A stretch of 64,000 bases of DNA from Enoplosus armatus. Lineage: Eukaryota; Chordata; Actinopteri; Centrarchiformes; Enoplosidae. The notes under the pieces are model-generated. The model saw only the letters and a list, made by a program, of their open reading frames with translations. It searched no databases and was not told the origin of the DNA. Every line of letters begins with the position of its first letter. The first letter of the stretch is position 1. Below are positions 13,471-25,500 of the stretch, piece by piece. The stretch is from contig NC_092193.1 of assembly GCF_043641665.1 (NCBI RefSeq), positions 19,229,446 to 19,293,445 of the forward strand, read 5' to 3'. The position numbers and the translations under genes are program-made.

Positions 13471-14605
13471 ACGGAGGAGGAGGGGAGGGGTAGAGGAGAG
13501 AAAGAGAAAAAGAGTGGAAAGAAATGTTGAACATGGATAACAAGAGCAGAGAGACAGAGAGAAAGAGATAAAACTGGAGAAAGAGCAGAAGGAAAAGCAC
13601 CAGACTTGCAATTTAAAGTATTCTTACCACTGCCAGATTCCTTTTGCTCTATCTCTCAACCACTCCATCCTTGCATTTTTTTCCCTCCCTTCTGTCTCTG
13701 CCTCACTCCTCGCGGTTACTGACGCCAGCTCATTGCTGTTTGTTTTAGCCTTTTTCAATGTCTTATTTTTAGTTTTTGTCAGTGGTCAGTGTTTGTGTCC
13801 TCGTGAATTTCCGCTTCAAACCTGCATCTTCATGACGCCCATTCTAGCATGTTCCTTCGAGTAAGCAAAGAGCGCGTTTGATCGCTCGTTCCTCCCCCTT
13901 GTTAACTTGCACACACTCACATTAACACACACATTTGGAAACCACAGCGGCATCGTCATTGTGTTTCTTTATCTTCCAGTAAAGTAACGTGTCAGAGCCA
14001 GTACAGACCATAAAAGGGAAACAAAACATTAGCTTAAGTCCTCATGAAACATGAGATACACTCATCAGAGTAAAGCAATAAATACAACTGTGTCTTTTCC
14101 TTTTTTATATCAATGTCTTTAGTGCTGATTATTATTATAAATGATGTTGTCATTATTATTATGACTATTACTATTATTGTTGTTGTCCTCTGTGTAAAGA
14201 ATGTGTTTTTGTACTTTGTCATTAAAAAGTCCTGCTGGACAGTGACATACAGTTTTGAAAGTGGCCTTAATTTTATATATGTGGGGACAGTGAATGGGGA
14301 AGGGGGTTATGTATTCTTGAAACTTGATTGTTTTTTTTTTTTTTCACCTTGAATCCATCACAAATGAAAATAAATTGAAGATCTGAAAATGACTCCTTTT
14401 TGTCATTGTACTTGTTTACAGTTTTCAAATCATGGTGCTACATTAGTCAGGGGTTATGAGCAGTTTAACAACAATGATAATGATACTAGCGATAATGATA
14501 AGAATGATAATGATCTAGTTTTCTCAATGAGATTGTGTGTGTGTGTGTGTGTTCTTTCTCACTTATATTTTTAAGCTTCTCTTACAAAATAAAGTAATTT
14601 CCAAA
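13471..14605 (+). terminator. mmp14: mmp14 3' UTR with two poly(A) signals
   Basis: After the stop codon at 13468-13470 comes about 1.1 kb without coding potential. Canonical AATAAA hexamers lie at 14369-14374 and 14588-14593, and an ATTAAA lies near 14222. Alternative 3' ends are therefore likely. The UTR includes ATT/TTG trinucleotide-rich stretches (14130-14190), a GATAAT-type run (14475-14513) and a short TG tract (14534-14552). Confidence 0.65.
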
Positions 14606-15032
14606 AGGCTTTCTGTGCTTTGATTCTCACTAAGTAAATAATTCACTTGATCTTTCTGTCTTCGTGCCATCTTTATTTGAGCTGCTTTCAGCTGAACTGG
14701 ACTCCCTCACTCCCTTTAACGGAGTAGTATTTCAATTTAGGCCTAACTGTTTTCACATAATCCAGCTCTTACCTGGACTCTTCACCTTTACCTCTCATGT
14801 TGATCACATCGCTCCTCCGTCTGGTCTTCCCCAGTCTTCCTGGACCTCCAGGTTTCTTGCTCCCCGACTGAACCACTCTGCGTTACTGGGGCTCGGAAAC
14901 TGGCAAGCCAGAAACTGGGTCGGAAAACGCGGACTGGATCCAAAGCTTAAGTAGAAACAGGGATGAAGACGATTGTGTGAAGCCGTTGCTGCACAGCAGG
15001 AAAACATATCTCAGCTATACAGTTAGAGAGAG

Positions 15033-15035
<3 letters not shown>

Positions 15036-15071
<36 letters not shown>

Positions 15072-15250
15072 GTGTCTCCGTACTTACGAGGACCAAAAAT
15101 CCTTCACAAAAGTAGAAAGATGAGGAAAATCCTGCAAAGTGGAGGACATATTCTTTTCTTTAAAGCTTAAGGTTTGGATTTAGGGTTCGATAAGCAGTGG
15201 AGAGGTTTCATTTTTTATGATGGGCTCATTGACTGAATGTGGTCAATGCA
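15036..15250. repeat. (TG)n tract followed by a common fish repeat fragment
   Basis: The TG run at 15036-15067 is followed by 'ctccgtacttacgaggacc' and then 'aaggtttggatttagggtt'. The same family appears in the opposite orientation at 18035-18130, next to the largest CA tract of the window, where the text reads 'taaccctaacctaaacct' and 'aaggtccccacaatgtg'. This coupling of a CA/TG tract with a TTAGGGTT-like tail suggests one mobile or tandem family. Confidence 0.5.
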
Positions 15251-17214
15251 GGTCCTCACAACTACAGCAATACAAACATGCTCTCATGCATGTTTTGCAC
15301 AGCTATAAATGCCTTTATTTGTGCATTATGCACTGTGAATGTGTACACTCCCATCCACCATGAGCCAATAAAAGCTCAAACAGCAAACTTAGGCGTCTCC
15401 CCACTCCTTAATGATCCCACTAATGAACAACTGCCATATTAGACTCACTGCAAAGATGACTGACTGCGAGAGAAAGAGAGAGGGTGGGGGTCAGCGCCTC
15501 TATGATATGTTATGATTACAGCTATGGGGATTTATGCAATTAAAATGATGAGGTATTTTCCTATTGTGCTGAAAAGATTTAGGGCGCCCATTTGTCTCCA
15601 CTTTGTTGCAGTGTTTTGAAGAGCTGGGGCTGGGGAGAGAAATCACGAGGCTTTTTTGGGGAGGAGAGGAGGAGGAGCAGGAGGAGATGAAGGAGGAGTG
15701 AGGAGGGTTAAGTCACATTTGGAGGCCAGAGATGGAGCAGAATTCCATGAGCAACATCTGGAATTCCAACTGCATCATGTAGACCAGACACAGTGGGACG
15801 CAGTGGGGGATGGGAGTTGGTTTGGATTTGTTTATTTGGCTTTTTTGACTATATCATGGTCAAAATCACGTGTTTTCTTTCTCCTCAGCAGGTTTCAGTA
15901 TGTGTCTTTATTTGTGCATGATGTTTTCCTTGCTCAAAGCATCTCCATCTCCACTGACATTTAGCAGTTGGTCTCTATTTGATGTTTTCTGTCTTCCCCA
16001 GCTGATTCTGCAGAGGGGAGGAAAGATTCGCCTCAGCATAATTCCTCCCCACAGTCCTCTCTTTTCTCCCCTCTCTGTGTAACTGGAGAGCTTTTCTTCA
16101 CTGTCTGCGAAATGACTCACTTCTTTTTCACAAAGCCCAACAAAAGACCGCACCACAATGCCCCGGCTCCTTCCAGCCATCTCCACTCCTCTGGCTCTCA
16201 CATTTCACCTAGATAAATGAAAAGGTCATTTCTAGTCCGGATTCCAGTGCTATTATCCACTTTCTAAGCAGATCTGCAAACATTAACTCTTCCACCCAAT
16301 GCTCCGTGCCAAGGGCCTCGCATCACATCCACTAATCTCAACATCTCATCTCTCCGTCTGCATTAAACTCTACTCAACGTCATTAACAAGCTCCTTTTAT
16401 GTTTCTGTCTTTCTCTGTGCTGGACACTTCCTGTGCCTGTTTCAGTTGGCATGTGTGCAGCCTGAAGGCTGATGAATGGAAACTTCCAAATAGGGGAAGT
16501 CCTGCTCATGGCTATTGTGTCTCACAATAGTCGACTCGAACATCATACTGTAACTGCAGGACCAACCTCAGAGAGTCTGACTGTGTAACTTTCCCATTAA
16601 ATGAGAATGAATGATTAACAGAGAATGGTTAGTGTTGCGCTCTGCCTGGTAACAAGGATGTGGGATGACGGAAAAGGGAACTGGTGAGTAGCTATATAGG
16701 TTACACATGGTTCTCATTTGCATCAGTTAGAGCTCTGCCACATCCTTCACTGAACACTAATACAACAAACAGGAACAGAGGCTTTCTTTCTGGAGTTTCT
16801 GTCTCTTACTCTCGCACACAACCAAACACACATGCACAGATAGGCAGACTGGGCGTGAAGAGCTCGGTGCAGCGCTCACTTCCTCCACCGACGGAGCCTT
16901 TTGTTTGATTGTGACCAAAACATTTCCAGAACAAATGGGAAGGACTGACATTTGCTTTGCATGTTCATGCTCATCTGAGAAAAAAGAAATCGCATTTGTT
17001 AAGTGACCCTCTGGCCATCCTTTGAGCGCCACCATCAGGCCATACTTCAAATTTTCTAATAAGGCAGTGTGCTGGCTTGTCACTCCTTAAAGGGACAGCA
17101 ATTTAGTATTGCTCTTTATCGCACTTACTTCTTTCCCATAATGCATTTGGAGTCTTTTTATTAAGACTCTCTCTGCCTGGTAAATGCAAGTGTCTTTCAA
17201 ACTCGGCTGTACTT

Positions 17215-17390
17215 TGTGTTTGATGCTAATTAGCGAGAGTTAGCATGCTAACACACTAAACTTACATGGCAAACATGGCAAACATTACATCAGCCTGTTA
17301 GCTTTGTCACTGCGAGCATGTTAGCATTTAGCTCAGTAGTACAGCCCCACAGAGCCGCTAGCATTGCTGTGGTAGAGTCTTGTTTTAACT
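17215..17390. repeat. Interspersed fish repeat rich in GTTAGCATG motifs
   Basis: Contains 'gagagttagcatgctaaca', then 'gcgagcatgttagcattta' and 'cccacagagccgctagcat'. This is a frequently seen teleost interspersed sequence with repeated TTAGC and GCTAA words. No open frame of note. Confidence 0.5.
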
Positions 17391-17868
17391 ATTGAATTGG
17401 TATAGAACGGCGCATTTAAATATTCTAAATGAAATGTCTTTAACTCAAATCATTTGACCCAACCTACACTCAAAAAGATGTAGTAGGCAATTTTGTATAG
17501 TATTATATATTATATATTACACATATAACCATTTCTTTTAGCAATGCCATGAAAAGTTTGATATGAAGATTTGTGCTTTTCATGGGACATCATGTGCGCC
17601 GCTGTGATATGCTGACAGTGAACAGAATGACTAAGCACAGGCGCAACCAATAACACTGACAGTCACTCCATTCATGACAGCGAACCAGCATGCACAATAC
17701 CAGGGGCTTGAAATTGGCTGACATAAATGTAATGCAGCCATTGTTAAGGTTATTCATTACATCTGTGCGTTCCCTGTTATGACATGCCAAAATGTTGTGA
17801 AAAGGTCCGTCAGTAGAGGTTTGCGCTCTATTCAAGTGCCTTCTTGTTCATAGTTTTAGCTGCTGCAA

Positions 17869-18135
<267 letters not shown>

Positions 18136-21100
18136 AAATGGATTTATGTCCCCTCAACATGAGTAACACACGCTCACACACACTCACGGAGTTTATTTGT
18201 GGTGTAAACTGCCACTGAAAGCCAGGGATCAATACCTAATACTTTTTTTCCGTTATGTCGGCATCTTATTATTCCATTTAGCTACACACGGAGCTATGCA
18301 TGGAAAATAACTTTCTCCATTAGTTAAACATAACATTTTTTTTGTGTGCCCCAGATGTCCCAATCTCAATTTCATCGTGCACTTTGCCAACTGTTTGGTT
18401 TGTGATTTTGTGATTTTCTTAGCCCTGCAGTTTTACCAGTGTCTGCCCCCCCTCAGTGCTGAATCTGCTTCAGTTTAAAGCTACGTGCCTGCTTTTGTTA
18501 CACAATGTCACTTTGAATTGGGTGTGGTGCACTGGGAGCAGTCTCTTTTAAATGTCGGAGGGAGGTATTGTGTGGGTCAAAAAAATACAGGTGCAAGGAA
18601 GTTGAACAATCAACAATTCAACTTTTTAAGGCTGCTTTTTTTTTTTTTTTTTCAAACCCCTGTCTCGTATGGCGTGGTTTCCCAAGCCCTGCAGAAAAAC
18701 ACCTCCATCATAGGAGATGCTGATTCAGGCTCTCCAAGGCCGGCTACCCTCGCCCTGACCTAGCCATATCCGCAAGGAAACCCCCCTGCTTCGCTCAGGT
18801 TGGTCAGGATAGTGGGCACATTTCATCTGACATCTAAATATATTTACAGTCACTGTCTGAACTCCCTATTCTTCCCCCCCCCCGACACTCCCCACATCTC
18901 CTGCAGTCTATTAATGAAGTAGCATACAACTTCATGCTTGGTTTTTCTTTCTCTCACCGCCTCTTCCATCGCAACAGGGCACATCTGGTTTCCATAAGCA
19001 CATACATGTCATCACAAAGAAGAGGAGGGGGAAGAAAAGAGGGGAGGACTAAAAGAGGAGGGGGAAGGGTGTGTATATATCAAGGGAGGCTTGAACTTCA
19101 AGGAGTGGTAAGACTGGCTGTCAAGATATCGCTGTCTTTCATCATTTCTCCAAACTCTTCTCACATATGTTTTCATGACATAGGCCAGCTTCCCCTTCAG
19201 TCACAGACTACAAGGAAATCTATAAGAGCAAGTGTGTGAGGGAGAGCAACAGTGAGGGAAAGCATGAGTAAAGAGGGTGCGGGCTGAGAAAGAAAAACTC
19301 CAGGCCAGAGGAGAGTAAGAGGAAAGTCAGTGAGACATGCAGAGATCAGAAAGGCCACATCAGAGGTTGCCTTTGAAAGAGGAGCTCAGTGGGCCTCTAT
19401 GCTGAGTTCCTAACAGTGCTGGACACAAAGACCTATGTGGTTACACTGAGGAGGGGGGTGGGCTGGGAGGAGAAGAGGAGGAGGAGGGGGGACTGCTTAC
19501 AGAGCGAAAACATGTTTTTACTGCCCACTCATCAGCATAAGAGTGGCCTAGCTCAGCTGACTGTCTGGTCACGGAGGCCTTTACCGTTGACCTGAGCTCT
19601 ACACCAGATGCAGGTGGTCTGCTGTGGTCCTGCAGCTGTCACTCGTGGTTCTGTGAAAGACCCACAACTGTCGAAACATTGTTTTGAGTCATCCCTTCAT
19701 CCGTGGACACAGTGCTGTCCAGCTGTTCCACTTTAGATCTGCTGGGATCAAGGATCTTTACCAAATCTGGCATTGCACAGAGCTGGGCCAGGTCCAGGAC
19801 TGCCCTTTCTGGGCAGGAACCGAACCAAGAGAACTCTGCTCATCCTGGGTTAAAACTGCAGTAGGCAGTTTTGCGTTGTAAACGTTTAAGACTTCAGTAT
19901 TCACACATTATGACTGTTGAGCCGATTATGAATATGATTTGGGCACGACGTCTGACAGGACCGGGTATAAAATCATACAGTGTGTGATGAGTAAAGAGTC
20001 TTCAGATCCAGATGCTGCCAGTCGTTCTCATTAAGAGTCTTGGTTGATATTTGTGGCCGACATCGGTGACCAATAACTTCACTTGTGTGTCACCCTAAGG
20101 AGACATACCAGTAAATAAAGGAGAACAGCAAGCAAAACGTTTTGCGGTGTGCGAGTGCACTGGACAACCGAAATGGGAAAAGGTGAAAACTGTTCAGGTT
20201 TGTCCCAAGCTTTAGTGGATAAGACTTTCTACAGTGTGTTTACCAAGGGCAAACGGGTACACACACTCTCCACATCACATGTCTAGTTGCAGCAGGCAGC
20301 TGTTTTTAGTGAAAAAGCTCTGATCAACCCGCTGTATGCTATCTGCCCAGAACTGGCTGCCAGACAGACAGTTAGCAACTTGCTAGTAAAGAAAGCATTT
20401 AGCAGACAAGGAGCCAGATATTTCCCTGAGGATTTGGTGCAGACCAGAGCAGATCTAAAAGAGGAGGGAATACTGGACTTTAAATTTGTCAGGAGTCAAT
20501 TCTCTTAGGACAATGCTTTCTAAAAATGTTAATAACCCCACCCCCCAAACAAACATACTTGTAACTCCCCCATGTTTTTTGTCTATCCAACACTTCGACC
20601 TTTAGTCTCAAGCGTCTCTATCATCAAACTCACCAGAAACTATCTTTTAACTTTCCATGTGGCCAACACGTCATCACTTCGCCTTAAAGTTCAACTTATC
20701 TTGAAAATGTCCAACTGACTGGCACAAACCAACACACATACATGCTCTTCTCCTCTATCTTCTAGATAAACAGTTATCAGAGATGAAAGACAAAACCGTT
20801 TCTCTGGCAATCTCACTCCAACTAGACTGCCTCAGTTAGAAATGAGGTTCTCGGGCTGCCAAAGAGGTGCCAGGGTGAAGGATTCACTGGTCCTCACAGA
20901 GTCCAGACACATGGAGTTGCATCAGGGCAGAAAAATGTTATGCTCAGCGACCATAGGGCTGTAATTACATAGGAGCACTGCTGAGCTCTGCAGGATGAAC
21001 GTCAAGACTGGAGAGATGGAACAAGGGAACAGAAGAGGGCAAATACATGATTTACAGCAGACTGAGAGAAGGGCAGGGTGGGTAACAGAGATAGATGTGC

Positions 21101-21540
21101 AGAGGACAAACACTCCCAATTTGGAGGAAACCACAACATTAGGACAAATGGTAAATTTAAGAAAATGCCATTAGTCATCACCTTGACATGATATTGAGGG
21201 AAAGGGGAATTTTCCAATATAGAAATGGTAAAGTTGCTGGCAGATCAGTGCATCCTTGCAATAGCATTCTCTTCTTTTATATTCAGTATCTTTATCTTGA
21301 CTGCCTGAAGTCATTCCCCTTGTGCCAAACGCCATGACTGACCTGACCAATGTGGTGTGACTGACCCCTTGTGGATTGTAAGTGTAACCGCAGATTTAAC
21401 TTGTGGAATGTGTACCTTTCTTGAACTAAGCTATTCCCAGAAACTAGTGAGAAGTTACATGTTTGATCGGTCATCGGCAGCAAAGTAATTATACTACAAA
21501 CCCCATCAGCAGGGAGAACGGAAAAGAAACGTCACCAACA

Positions 21541-22528
21541 ATTTCAAATTTCAATTTTTATTATTTGTACATTCACCACTGATAGGCGTACTCAAAGAAG
21601 AAATTAAAAAACAAAAACAAACCTTGGTACTAAAATGATAAAATAATGATTAAAAAAGCAATATTAAAACCATTGGTGAGAAAACTCGTAATGCAACCTC
21701 CCCTCTTGGGCCTGTATTGACACTACAGGGTAAGAGAACTGGAGGAAGAGGAGGAAAGGAGGGAGGAAGAAGAGAATCAATGATAAGGAGATAATCATAA
21801 CTTGTGTCGGGTGTGACAGACATAGATTCTCCCCTCCCGGAGAATTGACTCATCTCTTAACTAAATAGAGGGAGAGCGGAACACTGCATTTGCCTTAGTA
21901 GTTATTCCACACCTGTCCAAAAATACCCCCGAGCTGCCCCATTTAAAGACTTGATTTTGAGTAATCTTATGTCTGTACAAAATGCCAAACACACCTATTC
22001 CAATATTTTCAGATTTATGCAAGCCCCTACACAGAGGGCAGAGTTTTCTCTTTAGGCAGGACTGGCGAGGAGAGCCTTGGACTACATGCAGCAACAAAAG
22101 GATTCCTCATCCAAACTGCAGAGCTGTTAAAACACTGAGGCGACGACAATTGATTGCAAATCATTCGTGGCACCTACACTTAGGGGCAAATGGGGAACAT
22201 TGGGGGAAATTATTAAAATTACCCAGCGTGCCATACTGCTATGCCGTCAAGACAAAAAAAAAAAAAAGGCAAACGTATAAAGAAAATATATCAAACCTTG
22301 ACAGGAGCGAGATGTACAGCACTCTGGGAAATAACACTGCAAAAATCATGGTCCCCTTTAAGCATGACTGTGTGTAGGTGTAGATGTGCTTTAAAAAAGG
22401 TGACAATTTGAGAGATGGTGACGACATCAGTTGGTCCTCTGTTGGGTCTTAGTTGTAACAAAGTACATGTAGTGAAAGGCAAATGGAAGAGGGTGGTCTC
22501 TAGGACAGTTCCATCAGTCGGCTGGCCA
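21541..22528 (-). terminator. acin1: acin1 3' UTR and poly(A) signal
   Basis: On the minus strand, an AATAAA signal (plus-strand TTTATT at 21557-21562) lies about 970 bases after the acin1 stop codon, with no coding sequence in between. The stretch includes an A-run at 22254-22266 on the plus strand. The cleavage site is inferred, not seen. Confidence 0.55.
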
Positions 22529-25500
22529 TTAACGCCGCCTTTCTCGCGGGTCACTGCGGCTGCGGGAGCGTCGCCCCCCGCCGGCCCCGCTGCCCCCCGG
22601 CCTACGGTAGCCATCCCTGCGTTTGTCGTTCTCCCTCTCCCTCTCTCTCTCTCTCTCCCTGTCCCTGTCCCTGTCTCTACCTCGGTCTCTGTCTCTGTCC
22701 CTCTCTCTGTCTCTGTCCTTGTCCTTCTCACCCTCACTCCGCTCTCCTGCGGTGCCGGCTCCGGCTTTCATCCTCTCCTTGCGCTCCTCTTCCCTTTTTT
22801 TCTCCTCCTCCTCCTCTTCTTGCTCCTTCCTACGTTTTTCGCGCTCCTTCATCCGTTCTGCTCTGGCAGCTTCCCGCTGAACAAACTGAAATGAAGAGAA
22901 TGCACAGAGCAAGGCTTTAAGACTTTAAGTAAAGACTTGAATTAGATATCTAGGCCATGTACTTGAATGTTGTGCATTAAAAGCAGAAAGAAAAAGTATA
23001 AACTGGTTGGTGTCTCACCTGTTCCTCTGAAAGTGGAAGCCAGTATATGCAAGGGGCTGCTTTAGTTTTGCGGAACAGATCATCAAGCAGCTTTGCAGGG
23101 GGGTCCTCAGCAGTTTTCTCTGCCAAAAAACACACGTTAGGGCTGCAACGTTCCCGTGAACCATTGAGAAGGTGGAACCAATGAATGTTTAGCTTTTTTG
23201 CTTGAAAATAATGAACAAATTGAATGAATCGATCGGTAAATGAGTCATCTATTATCAAAATAATTGCAGATTAATCTTCTGTCGATCGAACACAAATGCA
23301 GTCATGCCTGCATCTCTTACCTTTCTTCTCAGTCTTCTTCTCCTTGCTCTTTCCCCTCTCCTTGCGTCGTCTCTCTCTGGAGCGTGACCTCCGGGGACCT
23401 CCCTCCTTCTCGTCTCCAGGTTTCCCAAACTCTCTGACTTTGTCGCGATCCCACTCCCGCTCTGCCCGAGCCCTCTCCCGGCGCTCCATCTCGCGCTCGC
23501 GCTCAGCCCACTGGTCTCGCTCTGGGAGGAGAGAGGGCAGGGCCGATGTACGGCCGCGGCCGGAGCCAGGCCCCTGATCCTCTGCTCCAGGTCTGTCGGC
23601 TACTCCCAAGCCTTTGTGAAAGTCCAGCTACAAAGCAGAGATATGCTCAGGCTACAGATGGCTAAGCATTGTGGGCGTACGAGACAAACAGACTGATAAC
23701 AATAAGGTCTTACCTCATCCTGCTGGCAGAAGTCTACACTAAGGACTTTTGGATTGCTCTGAGGCCATTTCACACCGTGAAGAGCTGCCCGTGTAGCGAC
23801 TGCTTCCTCAGAGCTACAGTACTAAACACAGAGAGAAGAGGGTGGCTCCATGAGACACAAAAGAACCTTCCACAGGCCAAAAGCATTCTGGTTCAGAGCT
23901 GTAGTCCCCTATCAGAGAAGACATTATTTTGTGATAACTCACAGTGACGTAGCAGTGAGACTTGATTTTGTCAATCCAGAAGCCCTCCTCCACCAGGGTG
24001 CCGGTTCTGCCGAGCAGTTCCTTAAGCTGCCCAAGAGTGAACGGCCTCACCTAAACAAATATTACAGAGCAAAAGACAATCAAAAGACTGCTTTACACAA
24101 TTAATAATAGTGAGAGGAAAAATACCAAGCATAAAGATGAAAATACATATGCACAAAAATAAAAACTGCACATTGCCTTAAAGACTACAATGGCCTATGA
24201 AAGATGCACTGGGGTTCCTGGAAGTGTGTAGATGAAGATAAATGGTGACACAGGAAAAATTGAAAAATCAATGAACCGCATCATTAGTGAAGTGCATTTC
24301 AAGAGAGATTAGATTAGATTTTTATCAACAACAAAAGCCCAGAAAACCCCACCAGTGTTGTTTGTGTAGCCAAAGCCTGGCATACATGGCATATGCCTCT
24401 GAGGTACAGAACTACGCTGTCATCCAAAAACTACTACAAACACAGGTAAGAGCCACGCTGTTGCACCTTCATTACAATGAACATAGGTAGGGTTGGGTAT
24501 CATGAACCGATTCTAAATTTCCAAGAAAATGCTGCTTATCGGTTCCTAACTTTTACATATTTCAGTCGCGCTCTCAAGTGAATGGCTTTTTACACTCCAT
24601 AAAAGTTGCACTTATCTGCCAGGACCTGCTACGCGGACCTAACGTCACGTGATTTGTTGCGCAGTACGTCTACAGAGCACGTGTGAAAAGACAATACTGT
24701 TTACATCCAGGAGCATCCAAAGTTTGTCTTAGCATCAATAAAAAAGATAACAACACAGCAAAATGTAACACCTGCAGTAAGGACATTTCAGGCATGGGAG
24801 GAAGCACCTCGACTATGATGAAGCATTTACTTCAACACGGCGTGAATCTGAAGGAATGCACCGCGTTCGACGTGTTGCGGTCGCTCCAGAATACAGCTAA
24901 GGTTAACATCAGCAACATAGACGTCTTTTATATAGAAGGTAAACGAAATGATGTCTACAAATTATTCCAATATATATTTTTCTCAGATACGAGTTCAGAG
25001 AGCACCCCTCCACCTCCGGTTCTTCCCCAGAGTCCCCCCCCTCTAGTACAGAAACTTCTTTCGCTTTAGCCATGAAGGGAAAGATGAGTAAGGAGAAAGT
25101 GGAAGATTTGTGGTGAAGGGGTTACATCCTCCGTTTAGATATGCAAAATACATTATTGATATCTGGTTATTCGCAGCAATATCCAGACTTCTTTTGATAT
25201 TTTTCTGTGTCACTGCACATCAGAAACAGCTGAAAAATATTGAAATCCGAACCAAGATTTGTTAAGAACTGGATTCAATAAGCAGAAGCAGAATCAATAA
25301 AATTGAAACGATACCCAAACCTAAACATAGGCAGTGTTGTTTATTCTGAATCAATTCTGCATTCTTAATCTCTGAGAGCAGCTGTGTTTCGAGCAGACAC
25401 CCCCGTGCATGCTTGGGGGAGTGGTTGTGTGTTCATACTGCAGGTAGGAATAAGCAACACTAGTCATGTTCATAGTATTGACGGAATATTTCCACCAATG

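Noticed and set aside
14113..14352. Hydrophobic open frame rich in Ile and Val
   Set aside because: Results from ATT-rich simple sequence in the mmp14 3' UTR.
20287..20508. Open frame of 73 codons in the mmp14-acin1 spacer
   Set aside because: Looks protein-like in composition, but I recognise no family and see no flanking splice sites or partner exons.
22415..22894. Plus-strand open frames rich in Ser/Leu and Val/Pro
   Set aside because: Antisense of the arginine/aspartate-rich last acin1 exon; no independent similarity.
24683..25069. BED-finger open frame as a host ZBED gene
   Set aside because: It lies entirely inside the hAT terminal repeats and target duplications and lacks the catalytic domain.
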